DNA from: Chthoniobacterales bacterium
GTDB taxonomy: Bacteria; Verrucomicrobiota; Verrucomicrobiia; Chthoniobacterales; JACTMZ01
Assembly: GCA_018883245.1 (NCBI GenBank)
Contig: VEQL01000005.1
Coordinates: 1 to 64,000, forward strand
Direction of reading: 5' to 3'
DNA length: 64,000 nucleotides
Positions 27,059 to 35,490 of this stretch are shown here, piece by piece. The notes under the pieces were generated by a model, which was not told where the DNA came from, made no database searches, and saw only the letters and a program-made list of their open reading frames with translations. The position numbers and the translations under genes were made by a program. Position 1 is the first letter of the stretch. Every line of letters begins with the position of its first letter.

Positions 27059-27190
27059 ATGAAAAATATCATCTTCGCAGCTCTCGCGGTTGTCGCCTTG
27101 GCATTCACAGCCACGGCGAAACCGGCCTGCAAGTGCACTGACTGCGGCGGCAAATGCTGCCCCTGTGACTGCAAGGCCGGCTGCTGCTGA
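27059..27190 (+). CDS. Exported metallothionein-like Cys-rich peptide
   Basis: 43 residues. MKNIIFAALAVVALAFTATA is a clear Sec signal peptide. The mature part is KPACKCTDCGGKCCPCDCKA followed by GCC: nine Cys in 23 residues, in CxC, CC and CxxC spacings typical of metal-thiolate clusters. A ribosome-binding site GGAG (27046-27049) lies 9 bases before the ATG, and a strong terminator follows directly. Classical bacterial metallothioneins are cytosolic; this one should be periplasmic or extracellular. Metal binding is inferred from composition only. It is probably linked to the Cys-rich gene upstream. Confidence 0.75.
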   Translation: MKNIIFAALAVVALAFTATAKPACKCTDCGGKCCPCDCKAGCC

Positions 27191-27215
27191 GCCGTCTGCA
27201 AAGCAAAATCACATG

Positions 27216-27246
27216 CGCGCCCCGGGTGACCGGGGCGCGTCGTTTT
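27216..27246 (+). terminator. Rho-independent terminator after the Cys-rich genes
   Basis: CGCGCCCCGG-GTGA-CCGGGGCGCG is a perfect 10-bp stem closed by a GNRA-type GTGA loop and followed by TCGTTTTT. It ends the plus-strand Cys-rich unit 26 bases after the stop and separates it from the convergent Bat operon. Confidence 0.85.
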
Positions 27247-28032
27247 TCAATGCATTTTCAGAGATTGGAGTTCCGCGAAAACGGCGCCGACGAACACTTT
27301 CACCTCGATGCGCAGAGGCATGCGAACTTCGTCGTCGCTCACCCACACAGTGCCACGTTTGAACTTTCGATGCGGCTGCAGGGTGAAATCCTTGCCGATC
27401 CAGTCGATGTCCAGCGAAAGGCGGATCACTTTTCTTTGCTCGCCTTGCCAAGGCAGTGATTCCCGCCCCTCCACCTTCGCTCGCACGAGATACATCCATT
27501 CCCCCGGAAAGACGGCAAGATGGAGCAAGTCGCCGTCGTTCAACGGCTGACTGCGGGCAAGCAGCATCGCCCCGGCCATGTCGCGCAGGCCGGGGACGTA
27601 GAAGTTCATCCACTCCGGCTTTCCGGCGTCCGCCTTCGTGTTCCACCGCAGCGACCTGACTCCGCCGCCGCGGAATTCGCAAACCTCTTCCACGCGGTAG
27701 CGCCGGTATCGCTCGGCGAGGAAAGAAGAAAGCGAACGCCAATCTTCGCTTTGCGTCACAGCCTCGTAATCGGCATCCAATTGCCACAGGCGCCTTGCCG
27801 CCCCGGTTGTCCCGCCTCGCACCATCGCTTTCCAGACAGCTCCCTCGCGCCGGAGCTGCACATCGGCAGCCGCCGCCTCGATCCCGCCCCAACCGAACAC
27901 GTAGCGCGCGGTTAAGTCGGCAGGTGGCGCAAATTCCCCGGCGCGCAGAGCCGCGACTTCTTCGCGCCAACCGGCACGGGCCGCGTCAATGAAGGCAAAA
28001 CACAGAGCCGCGCAGACAAGGCGCGCGGTCAC
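27247..28032 (-). CDS. DUF3108-like secreted protein at the end of the Bat operon
   Basis: 261 residues from a GTG that overlaps the batE stop (GTGA). The signal peptide is VTARLVCAALCFAFIDAARA. The mature protein is beta-rich, with pairs of strands such as LTARYVFGWGGIEAAAADVQ and GEWMYLVRAKVEGRESLPWQ, and ends with TVWVSDDEVRMPLRIEVKVF. The repeated pattern VWVSDDxxRxPLRIExKxxVGxV is characteristic of DUF3108 envelope proteins. Its in-frame extension upstream lies inside batE and was rejected. Function unknown; the coupling suggests it acts with the Bat proteins. Confidence 0.78.
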   Translation of the reverse strand: MTARLVCAALCFAFIDAARAGWREEVAALRAGEFAPPADLTARYVFGWGGIEAAAADVQLRREGAVWKAMVRGGTTGAARRLWQLDADYEAVTQSEDWRSLSSFLAERYRRYRVEEVCEFRGGGVRSLRWNTKADAGKPEWMNFYVPGLRDMAGAMLLARSQPLNDGDLLHLAVFPGEWMYLVRAKVEGRESLPWQGEQRKVIRLSLDIDWIGKDFTLQPHRKFKRGTVWVSDDEVRMPLRIEVKVFVGAVFAELQSLKMH

Positions 28033-28796
28033 CGTGACGCGGGCAGCGCACCCGGAAAAATCGGTTCGAGGGAGGAACTGCGCACCCAGCCATCCACCCC
28101 GAGCGGCAAACGAACCAGGGACCAATTGTCGCGCACCGCCAGCACGCGCACAGGCGTGCCGCGCGGCAAGTCGGCCAATTTTTGTCCGTTGTCCGCCGGT
28201 GCGCTGCGAGCGTCCACCGCATCCGCGGTCACGATGGAGCTTTGGGACAATGCGATGCGCGAATCCCCGGCCCATGCCACCGCCACCGCGGTTGCACCCA
28301 GCACGGCAACGAATGCTCCCGCCACTGCCAGACCCGTTTTGCGGCGCACGGAAAAAACCGCGAACACCACAGCGATGATTCCGAGCCAGAAGAGCAGGCT
28401 TCCGAGCAGAACAAGAAGATCGAACGATATGTAGCGTCCGGCGATTTCCGCGGCGCCGAGACCCGGGGCGGGCACGCCGAGGGCGGACATCACATGTTCG
28501 AGGCTGGCACGCGCGGCGGAGTTTCCGGGATCTAGGGCCAAGGCACGGCGGTAGTTGATCGCTGCGGGCACCTCGTTGCCCAAACGGTATTCTGCATGAC
28601 CGAGGTTGAGAAAAACCGAAGGGTTCGACGTTCCGGCTTTGACGAGCTTCTCGTATCCGTCGCGCGCCGCACCGTAATCACCTTGCGCGTAGGAACGGTT
28701 GGCCTCCTCGAAAGTCGCGCTTTCATCAGCGGGCTGCGCGGATGCACCGGCGGCGCACAGAACGAGGAAGGCAAAAAAGAAAAGTTTTCTAAACAT
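28029..28796 (-). CDS. batE: BatE-like protein: TPR, two membrane helices, SH3-like domain
   Basis: 255 residues. A signal peptide (MFRKLFFFAFLVLCAAGASA) precedes TPR-type helices (about 25-100: ATFEEANRSYAQGDYGAARD, SVFLNLGHAEYRLGNEV). Two membrane helices follow (about 125-180). A C-terminal bacterial SH3-like domain closes the protein (SSIVTADAVDARSAP, GTPVRVLAVRDNWSLVRLP, DGWVRSSSLEPI). This is the usual BatE architecture. The ATG overlaps the batD stop by 8 bases. Bat proteins are linked to stress or aerotolerance in Bacteroides and Leptospira, but the mechanism is unsettled. Confidence 0.88.
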   Translation of the reverse strand: MFRKLFFFAFLVLCAAGASAQPADESATFEEANRSYAQGDYGAARDGYEKLVKAGTSNPSVFLNLGHAEYRLGNEVPAAINYRRALALDPGNSAARASLEHVMSALGVPAPGLGAAEIAGRYISFDLLVLLGSLLFWLGIIAVVFAVFSVRRKTGLAVAGAFVAVLGATAVAVAWAGDSRIALSQSSIVTADAVDARSAPADNGQKLADLPRGTPVRVLAVRDNWSLVRLPLGVDGWVRSSSLEPIFPGALPASR

Positions 28797-30714
28797 GGTT
28801 CGAGGAAAATTTTTCCAGCAATTCGACGACGCGGCGCTTTTCGTGCGCTTCGAGGGCATTGCTGCCGCCGCCGCCATACTTCAGTTCGTCGCAGCGGGCG
28901 AGCACGGATTCCAATTCCCGGCGGATCTCGGGATCCGGCACACGGCGCGCCAGAGCTTCCGCGGCATCGATCAAGCCGGCTGGTTTGTCGTCCCACAGGG
29001 CGAGCTGCGATTGAACAAACTGTGCTGCTGCACCGTAGAATTCCGGCCGCGTCGCGGCCTTCTGCAGATTGCCACGGGCCGACCGCAGCGCGGCCTCGAG
29101 GCCGGCGGTGCGCTCGCTTTTCATCGCACGCCGGCGTATCCAGACAAGCCAGGGGACGGAAATAAGCAAAGCGGCCAGCACGGCAATGTTGACGATGCGG
29201 AACCACGGACGCGTGAGCCATGGCTCGAAGGATGGAGCATGACGCGAGAGGGTCGTGGCCGGTGCGGCAATGTCGGGAACACCCGCTCCCTGAGCGGCAG
29301 GCAACGCCTCGTCCTCGCGTGACGGCGTCTGCGCGGCCGTTTTGGCGTCTGACGACTCGCCGGCTTTCGCCCCCCCGCCCGCGGCAGTCACAGCCACCGG
29401 CTCGGTCTTGAGCGTGACGTATTTTTTCTTCAGCGGATCGAAATAAGAAAACTCCGCGCCTGGCGTTGAGGTCTGGTCGGTGCGCGCCACCATGCTGACC
29501 TCGAACGTCTTCGTTCCACCGTAGCCGATGGCATCGGCACCCTTGAAGCTTTCCTTTGGCGCGTAAGTGCGCCATCCGTCCGTCCCCGTCAGCGCGGGCG
29601 GGGAAATGGCGTCGAAGTTGCCGCGTCCCTCGACCGCAAGCGCGAGAGTGACAGGTTCGCCGGCCTTCACCGTCCGCGGCGTAGCGGAAGCGTCGATGGT
29701 GAATTGACCGATCGCCCCGCTGAAATTTTCAGGACGTCCTTCCTTCGGCAACGGCAGCACCTCGATCTTGCGCGGATTGGTGCGTGCCTGGATATTCTCC
29801 GCCCGGCCGAAGCCCGGCATCGGGATGTTCTGGAAAAATTGGTCGAAAAACGGGTCCATGCCGGACGGCGCGCCGGCGGACATCATCCGCCCCTCCATCA
29901 TGGCCGCAGGAATTTCGATTTCACCCGACTTCACCGGCGTGATCGCGCTGCGGAAAGTCACGATGTTGTAGGGGACATCGTCGATGTATTGCTCGGTCTG
30001 CTCCGGTTCGGTGAGGGGCGCCGCGGTGAAACCGTCGCCGCCAAAACTCGGACGCTGCAAATTGTCAAATTGGCTGTCGGCGCGGAAATAGAACCGCAGT
30101 TCGACCGGCACCACTTCGCCGACATAGGCCGATTTGGCACCCATCACGATCTCCCCGAAATAGGCGGCGGGCTCGCCGTCCGGACCGCGCGGCGCGGAGC
30201 GTCCAGGTGCGGGTGCCTGCGGCTGCGCAGGCAAAGAAGGCGGGGAAAGATTGGACGGCGGGTTTCCGGTTTGCGGCGGCCGCGCGGGAAGCGAAGGCGC
30301 GGGTGGCATGGATCCGCCCGGCCCTGTCACCCGCAGATTGACCGAATCCGTTCGCACCTGCTTTCCGCCGGCCTGGACGGCAAATCCCGGGATCGTGAAA
30401 TTGCCGGGCTGGTTCGGAATGACCGTGTAAGCGTAGATCATCGCGGAGGCAGTCTGGAAATTCACCATTTCCACGCGGCGCGAGGTGCCGGTCAGCCGGA
30501 TCTCGAGCCCCGGCACCATGAGCGAGCGCGGCATATCTTGAGGCGGATCGACATTGATGAACTGGTATTGCAACTGGAGCGGCACGCCGACTTGGCCCAC
30601 TTGCGAACTCAAACTTGTCACCACCTCGGCCCGCGAAGCGGACGCGAACGCCAGGTAAACCGCGGCAGCCAGCATGACGCCGTGACGGAATGAAAAACTC
30701 ATTGGCACCTGCAT
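28789..30714 (-). CDS. batD: BatD oxygen-tolerance protein
   Basis: 641 residues. A signal peptide (about 8-30, VMLAAAVYLAFASASRAE) is followed by several beta-sandwich repeats (VTSLSSQVGQVGVPLQLQYQ, SAYVGEVVPVELRFYFRADS, TVKAGEPVTLALAVEGRGNF). One membrane helix lies near residues 520-545 (IVNIAVLAALLISVPWLVWI), and a cytoplasmic helical tail ends the protein. This is the BatD family layout. A Pro/Ser-rich linker lies between the first two domains. The start is one base after the batB-batC stop (TAG-T-ATG); an ATG seven codons upstream is possible. Confidence 0.9.
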   Translation of the reverse strand: MQVPMSFSFRHGVMLAAAVYLAFASASRAEVVTSLSSQVGQVGVPLQLQYQFINVDPPQDMPRSLMVPGLEIRLTGTSRRVEMVNFQTASAMIYAYTVIPNQPGNFTIPGFAVQAGGKQVRTDSVNLRVTGPGGSMPPAPSLPARPPQTGNPPSNLSPPSLPAQPQAPAPGRSAPRGPDGEPAAYFGEIVMGAKSAYVGEVVPVELRFYFRADSQFDNLQRPSFGGDGFTAAPLTEPEQTEQYIDDVPYNIVTFRSAITPVKSGEIEIPAAMMEGRMMSAGAPSGMDPFFDQFFQNIPMPGFGRAENIQARTNPRKIEVLPLPKEGRPENFSGAIGQFTIDASATPRTVKAGEPVTLALAVEGRGNFDAISPPALTGTDGWRTYAPKESFKGADAIGYGGTKTFEVSMVARTDQTSTPGAEFSYFDPLKKKYVTLKTEPVAVTAAGGGAKAGESSDAKTAAQTPSREDEALPAAQGAGVPDIAAPATTLSRHAPSFEPWLTRPWFRIVNIAVLAALLISVPWLVWIRRRAMKSERTAGLEAALRSARGNLQKAATRPEFYGAAAQFVQSQLALWDDKPAGLIDAAEALARRVPDPEIRRELESVLARCDELKYGGGGSNALEAHEKRRVVELLEKFSSNHV

Positions 30715-30715
30715 A

Positions 30716-33076
30716 CTACCAGTCTCTTGAGACATCCTGAAAGTTCCGTCGTTCGAGAAGCTGCACTTGTTCCTCCTCGTTCTGCAATGAACGCAACAAA
30801 GCCCGCGCCTGAGATTCGCTCATCCGGCCCTCGGCCTCCGCCTGCGCTTCGGCAATCGCGGCGGCCTCTTCCTTTCCGCCCTCGCCGCCTTGCTGCGCGC
30901 CGCGGATCTCGCCTTGCTTCTTTTCGCCCGACTGCTGCGGAACAGGCGCCGGTTTTTCACCCGCTTTGTTGCCGGCCTGTTGCCGGGCGTCAGAGGGCTG
31001 GCCTTCACCCTGATCTTCGCGCTGTTCGCCCTCGCGACCTTGCTGCGCTTCGTCTTTTTTCTCCTCTCCCTTCTGTCCCGGGGATTGCTCCTCTTTTTTC
31101 TCGCCGCTTTGGCCTTGGTCTTTCTTCTCCTCCTCGCCGCCACCGGCAGGTTTCTTGTCTTCGCCCTTCTCGCCGGATTGCTCTTCCTGCTTCTCGCCTT
31201 GCGAGCCTTGCTGCTTCTGCTCGTCTTTCTTGTCATCGCCGGACTGCTGCTGTTCGTCCTTCTTCTCTTGGCTGCCGCCCTGCTGCTGGTCCTTGTTCTG
31301 TTCGCCCTGCTGCTCCTGCTCTTTTTTATCCTGACCGCTCCCTTGCTGCTGCTGGTCCTGCTTCTGCTGCTGGCCTTGCTGCTCGTCTTTTTTCTCCTGC
31401 TGTCCACCACCCTGCTGTTGCTGATCTTTTTTGTCGCCCGATTGCTGCTGGTCGTCCTTCTTCTGCTGACCGCCGCCCTGTTGCTGTTGGTCTTTTTTCT
31501 GGTCGCCCTGCTGCTCCTGCTCCTTCTTGTCCTGGCCTCCGCCTTGCTGCTGCTGGTCCTGTTTCTGCTGCTGGTCTTGTTGCTTTTGATCCTGCTTTTG
31601 CTGGTCCTTCTTTTTGTCCTGTTGCTTCTGCTCTTGCTCCGCCTGCTTGAGCAATTCCTCGACACGCTGCTTGTTTTCTTTCGCCTCGACGTAATCCGGA
31701 CGCGTCTTGAGCGCTGCCTCGTATTTGGCGATGGCGTCCTTCCAGTCGGTGATCTTCTTCTCTTTATCAGCCTGACCCTCGCCTTGGCGGAACAAGGTGT
31801 TAGCGAGGTTGAACTCCGCGGACGACCTCAGCGCGGGATCGTCGGACAGCATGGCACGGGAGAAATACTCGGAGGCTTTGCCGTAGTCCTTGAGACGATA
31901 AGCAGCGGCGCCTGCGTTGAGTTGAAGGTCGGGCGAGGCCGGCTCCATTTTGAGGCGCTTCTCAAAGGCCTGGCGCGCCGTCTCGTAATCGCCGTGTTCG
32001 TAGGCCTCGAGGCCCATGGGTGCAGCCCATGATGCGGGCGCGAACGCAAGCCACACCGCGGCGGCGACCGCGGCCGCCGGGCGGCGACGGCGCTCGCCAA
32101 CCAAGGCTTGAAGGACGAGCAGGGCGATCGCCGCTCCGAGCGGCCATTGGTAGCGCTCGATGGGACGACGCGACGAATTCATGGTGATGTCAGCTTCCGC
32201 CAACTTGCCGATCCCGTCCACTGCCAGGCGCTGAGCCGCTCCGTCATCCAAGGGCGTGTAAAATCCCCCCGCAGCCTCGGCGATTTCTTTCATCCGCGCC
32301 TCGTCGAGGCGCGACTGCACAACTTTGCCGGATGGATCGCGCACGAATTCACCCGGACCGAGCGGGATCTCCGATCCCTCGGAAGAGCCGACACCCACGG
32401 TGAAAATGCGGACTCCGTCCGCACCGGCCTGTTTGGCCGCCACCAAGCCATCGGCATCGAGTTCCTCGCCATCGGAGATGATGATGAGTGCGCGCGAAAA
32501 ACCTTCGGCTTTGCCGAAAGCTTCCTCGGCGGTGGCAATAGCCGCCGCGATATTCGTGCCACCCTTCGGAATGACCGTGGTGTCCAGTTCGTCGAGCGCC
32601 GCGAGCACAGCCCCATGGTCGAGAGTCAGTGGAGCTTGCAGGAATCCGGACCCGGCGAACGCCACCAGACCGACACGATCGGCGCCGAGTTCGCTGATGA
32701 GATCTTCGGCCAGAAGCTTCGCCCGGTCGAGGCGCGACGGCGCGACATCCGGCGCGAGCATCGAACGCGAGACGTCCATCGCGATGATGACATCGCGACC
32801 ACGGTGCGGCACCTCGAGAGTGTCATAGCCGAGCTGCGGACCGGCCATGGTGACAACGAGCAACCCGAGCGCGCCAAGGATACACGCGCTGCGAAACCAG
32901 CGGCGCGCGGGACTGCTGCTACCCGCAAGTTGCGAGCGCAGCTTGGGAGCGACGATGCGGCCGATCATGGCCTGACGCCGCCGTTCGGCCCACCAGTAGA
33001 GCGCGACCACCAGCGGCAGCAGCCAGAGGAAGTGCAGAAGCGCGGGACGGGCAAAAGTCAGGGCAGACGTCTCCAT
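30716..33076 (-). CDS. batB: BatB-BatC fusion: VWA domain, TPRs and Gln/Lys-rich tract
   Basis: 786 residues. Two N-terminal membrane helices (about 10-30 and 62-80) flank the start of a von Willebrand A domain, whose MIDAS motif is Asp101-x-Ser103-x-Ser105 (AMDVSRSML). FAGSGFLQAPLTLD and IIISDGEELDADG continue the domain. Another membrane helix lies near 310-330. BatC-like TPRs follow (about 350-470: LEAYEHGDYETARQAFEKRL, AEFNLANTLFRQGEGQ). Residues about 475-690 are almost only Gln, Lys, Asp, Glu and Gly in irregular repeats. The C-terminus is a charged helix (EEEQVQLLERRNFQDVSRDW). In many bacteria BatB and BatC are separate genes. It overlaps batA by 19 bases. Confidence 0.88.
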   Translation of the reverse strand: METSALTFARPALLHFLWLLPLVVALYWWAERRRQAMIGRIVAPKLRSQLAGSSSPARRWFRSACILGALGLLVVTMAGPQLGYDTLEVPHRGRDVIIAMDVSRSMLAPDVAPSRLDRAKLLAEDLISELGADRVGLVAFAGSGFLQAPLTLDHGAVLAALDELDTTVIPKGGTNIAAAIATAEEAFGKAEGFSRALIIISDGEELDADGLVAAKQAGADGVRIFTVGVGSSEGSEIPLGPGEFVRDPSGKVVQSRLDEARMKEIAEAAGGFYTPLDDGAAQRLAVDGIGKLAEADITMNSSRRPIERYQWPLGAAIALLVLQALVGERRRRPAAAVAAAVWLAFAPASWAAPMGLEAYEHGDYETARQAFEKRLKMEPASPDLQLNAGAAAYRLKDYGKASEYFSRAMLSDDPALRSSAEFNLANTLFRQGEGQADKEKKITDWKDAIAKYEAALKTRPDYVEAKENKQRVEELLKQAEQEQKQQDKKKDQQKQDQKQQDQQQKQDQQQQGGGQDKKEQEQQGDQKKDQQQQGGGQQKKDDQQQSGDKKDQQQQGGGQQEKKDEQQGQQQKQDQQQQGSGQDKKEQEQQGEQNKDQQQGGSQEKKDEQQQSGDDKKDEQKQQGSQGEKQEEQSGEKGEDKKPAGGGEEEKKDQGQSGEKKEEQSPGQKGEEKKDEAQQGREGEQREDQGEGQPSDARQQAGNKAGEKPAPVPQQSGEKKQGEIRGAQQGGEGGKEEAAAIAEAQAEAEGRMSESQARALLRSLQNEEEQVQLLERRNFQDVSRDW
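31010..31650 (-). repeat. Degenerate in-frame repeat coding the Gln/Lys-rich tract
   Basis: On the minus strand this stretch is built from variants of CAG-CAG-CAG, AAG-AAG-GAC and GGC-GGC blocks, coding units such as KKDQQQQGGGQ and KKDEQQQSGD. Unit lengths vary from about 9 to 20 codons, so it looks like past slippage and unequal exchange rather than one clean tandem repeat. The opposite strand reads as a long Leu-rich open frame, which is an artefact. Confidence 0.85.
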
Positions 33077-34080
33077 ATCGTTTGTCCGAGCAGGGTTTCC
33101 GCGGCGAGCAGCACCGCGCCGACGAGCACGAACCACGGAAAAAGGTCGCGGTATTGCGCGACTTTCTGGATTTCCACCTGCGATTTTTCCAGCTCGTCGA
33201 TTTCGTTGAAAATGCGCTGCAGCGACTGCGTGTCTGTCGCGCGAAAATACGATCCGCCGGTCATGGAGGCGATTTCCTTGAGGCTTTCCTCGTTGAACTC
33301 CACGGGGATCTGACGGTAAACCGTGCGTCCGAAGGGATCGACGAAGGGGAACGGTGCGTTGCCGCGGCTCCCCGCACCGATGGTGTAAACTTTGATCCCC
33401 AAGGCCTTGGCCGCCTCGGCTGCGGTGAGCGGCGTGACGCGACCCATGTTGTTGTCGCCGTCGGTGAGCAACACGACGAGTTTCGATTTGGCTTCCTTGT
33501 CTTTCAGGCGGTTGGATGCCGCGGCCAAAGCCGACCCGATCGCGGTGCCATCCTCGACCAGACCGATGCGCGTGCGGTCGAGATTTTGCGTGAGCCAGTC
33601 ATGGTCGAGAGTCAGCGGGCTGACCAGATAGGGCCTGCCGGCAAAAGCCACGATACCGATGCGGTCGTTCGGACGCCCCGCGATGAACTGGTCGGTCACG
33701 CGCTTGATCGCCTCCAGCCGGTTCGCGCGCTGGCCGCCGATGGTGAAATCCTCCGCCAGCATCGAACGCGAGACGTCGATCACGAGCATGATGTCCACGC
33801 CGCTGGCTTGCGTGCGGGTGATCGTTTTGCCGAGTTGCGGGCGCGCCAGCGCGAGGATCAGGCAGGCCAAGGCAAAGTAGAGAAGCCCGGTGAGAAAATC
33901 GCCGGCGCGCGAACGGCGGCGTCCGCCGATTTTTCCCACGGTCTTCGTGGTCGAAAACAAAACCCCGGGGGTCCCGCCGATCTTGCCCTTCAGCCACGAG
34001 ACCAGGGGAATCAGCAGCAGAAGCCAGAGGAACTTCGGCTGCTGGAAAGAAAGCGCGGAAAAATCAGGCAGCCACGACAT
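33058..34080 (-). CDS. batA: BatA: membrane-anchored VWA protein
   Basis: 340 residues. The layout is N-terminal helix (about 15-30, FLWLLLLIPLVSWL), second helix (about 64-80), VWA domain, then a C-terminal helix (about 315-335, LFPWFVLVGAVLLAAETLL). The MIDAS Asp102-x-Ser104-x-Ser106 lies in VIDVSRSMLAEDF. GIVAFAGRPYLVSPLTLDHD and VVLLTDGDNNMG match BatA. The VWA domain probably faces the periplasm and binds a partner through a divalent cation. It overlaps both neighbours (17 and 19 bases). Confidence 0.92.
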   Translation of the reverse strand: MSWLPDFSALSFQQPKFLWLLLLIPLVSWLKGKIGGTPGVLFSTTKTVGKIGGRRRSRAGDFLTGLLYFALACLILALARPQLGKTITRTQASGVDIMLVIDVSRSMLAEDFTIGGQRANRLEAIKRVTDQFIAGRPNDRIGIVAFAGRPYLVSPLTLDHDWLTQNLDRTRIGLVEDGTAIGSALAAASNRLKDKEAKSKLVVLLTDGDNNMGRVTPLTAAEAAKALGIKVYTIGAGSRGNAPFPFVDPFGRTVYRQIPVEFNEESLKEIASMTGGSYFRATDTQSLQRIFNEIDELEKSQVEIQKVAQYRDLFPWFVLVGAVLLAAETLLGQTIWRRLP

Positions 34081-34594
34081 CGGTCGCTCCTCCTTTCACC
34101 AGATCCTCGGCCAATTCCGTGAGTTCGGAATTGTCGGCGCCCGTGGCCGCAGCCCGGGCGAATTTGATCATGTCCGCCTTGTCGAGAAACCGCGTCAAGT
34201 GCGCCAACCGCTCCGCGTCGAATATGCCGCTGCCGCGCGCGGTCTGCAGGAACTCGTAGGACGTCTGGGTCGTGGCGGGCAATTGATGCTCGCCCGCGAG
34301 AAAATTTCGCAGCACGTCGCACACCTCGATGCTGAACTCGTAAGGCGGGGTTTGCGCGGCCTGTTCGCGGGCCTTGGCCAAAGCCACAAGTGCTTTTTCT
34401 CGCGCGGTGAGCGGGCGGCGGTTGCGGCGCCGCCGCCAGGCGATCAATCCCCACACCGCAGCCGCCAGAAGAAGGAGCGCAACCACGCCGGCGGCAATCA
34501 TGACCGGCATCGGGTAGGGCAGACACCAAACGGGTCCCGCGATTTCGTGCGGCAGCAAGTCGGCGGGCGCGGGCGTGTTGGTGGCGGGCGGCAT
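34064..34594 (-). CDS. DUF4381 membrane protein of the Bat operon
   Basis: 176 residues. One membrane helix (about 29-53, PVMIAAGVVALLLLAAAVWG) is followed by a basic stretch (RRRRNRRP) and a cytoplasmic helical domain with EFSIEVCDVLRNFLAGEHQL and TQTSYEFLQTA. DUF4381 proteins sit between DUF58 and batA genes in many Bat operons, so the position supports the call. It starts 2 bases after the DUF58 stop and overlaps batA by 17 bases. Confidence 0.85.
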   Translation of the reverse strand: MPPATNTPAPADLLPHEIAGPVWCLPYPMPVMIAAGVVALLLLAAAVWGLIAWRRRRNRRPLTAREKALVALAKAREQAAQTPPYEFSIEVCDVLRNFLAGEHQLPATTQTSYEFLQTARGSGIFDAERLAHLTRFLDKADMIKFARAAATGADNSELTELAEDLVKGGATDVVAA

Positions 34595-34596
34595 GG

Positions 34597-35484
34597 TCAG
34601 GCGCTGAGTTGACGCTGCTCGCGGCGGTCGAAGAAAGAGCGGAGCACGTGCAGGTAATCCTCGTTGGTGCGCAAGGGGATCATGTCGATTCCCAGCTTGT
34701 TGAACTCCTGGTCGATCATCTTCTTCCGCCTTTCCTCGAGGGCGAGGTAGGCTCCGCGCAGCGCACGGCTCGATGTGTTGATGTCGATCTGCTCGCCGGT
34801 CTCCGGATCCTCGAGGGTGACAATCCCCACATCCGGCAGATGTTCCTCGCCCGGATCAACCACCGGGATGGCAATAAGATCATGACGGCGGGCGGTGACC
34901 GCCAGCGGACGCGAGTATCCTTCGTCGAGAAAGTCGGAGATGAGAAAAACGACCGCGCGCCGGGTCACCACCTTGTTCAGATACTCGAGAGCGGCGGTGA
35001 TGTTTGTCCCGCGGTGCCGCGGTTTGAAATAGAGCATCTCGCGGATCAGCCGCAGGGTGTGGAGGCGTCCTTTTTTCGGATGGATGAAAAGCTCGACCTC
35101 GTCGGTGAAAAGCAGGAGCCCGACCTTGTCGTTGTTGCGGATGGCGCTGAACGCGAGGATCGAAGCGACCTCGGCCGCAAGTTCGCGCTTGCTCGACTCA
35201 ACGCTGCCGAAATCGCCCGACGCGCTGACATCGACCACCAGCATGACCGTCAACTCGCGCTCCTCGGTGAATTTTTTAACGAAGGGCGCGTTCATGCGCG
35301 CCGTGACGTTCCAGTCGATCGAGCGGATCTCGTCGCCGGGCGTGTATTCGCGGACCTCCTCGAAATTCATCCCGCGCCCCTTGAACACGCTGTGGTAGGA
35401 GCCGGCGAACATCGAATCCACCAGACGCCGCGTGCGCAGCTCGAGGCGCCGGATTTTTTTGAGGATCTCGCGGGTTTCCTGCAT
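34597..35484 (-). CDS. DUF58 domain protein of the Bat operon
   Basis: 295 residues. The family block FKGRGMNFEEVREYTPGDEI, followed by RSIDWNVTARM, is diagnostic for DUF58. A VWA-like second half has MLVVDVSASGDFGS (a DxSxS-like MIDAS), GLLLFTDEVELFIHPKKG and AVVFLISDFLDEGYSRP. These proteins are adaptors that work with MoxR ATPases. The start is uncertain between two ATGs three codons apart. It is followed closely by the DUF4381 gene. Confidence 0.92.
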   Translation of the reverse strand: MQETREILKKIRRLELRTRRLVDSMFAGSYHSVFKGRGMNFEEVREYTPGDEIRSIDWNVTARMNAPFVKKFTEERELTVMLVVDVSASGDFGSVESSKRELAAEVASILAFSAIRNNDKVGLLLFTDEVELFIHPKKGRLHTLRLIREMLYFKPRHRGTNITAALEYLNKVVTRRAVVFLISDFLDEGYSRPLAVTARRHDLIAIPVVDPGEEHLPDVGIVTLEDPETGEQIDINTSSRALRGAYLALEERRKKMIDQEFNKLGIDMIPLRTNEDYLHVLRSFFDRREQRQLSA

Positions 35485-35490
35485 GAGATG

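Noticed and set aside
30890-32032. Plus-strand open frame that reads as a giant Leu-rich membrane protein
   Set aside because: It is the reverse complement of the Gln/Lys-rich repeat of the BatB-BatC gene (CAG/AAG reversed gives CTG/CTT, Leu). The minus-strand gene has clear VWA and TPR domains.
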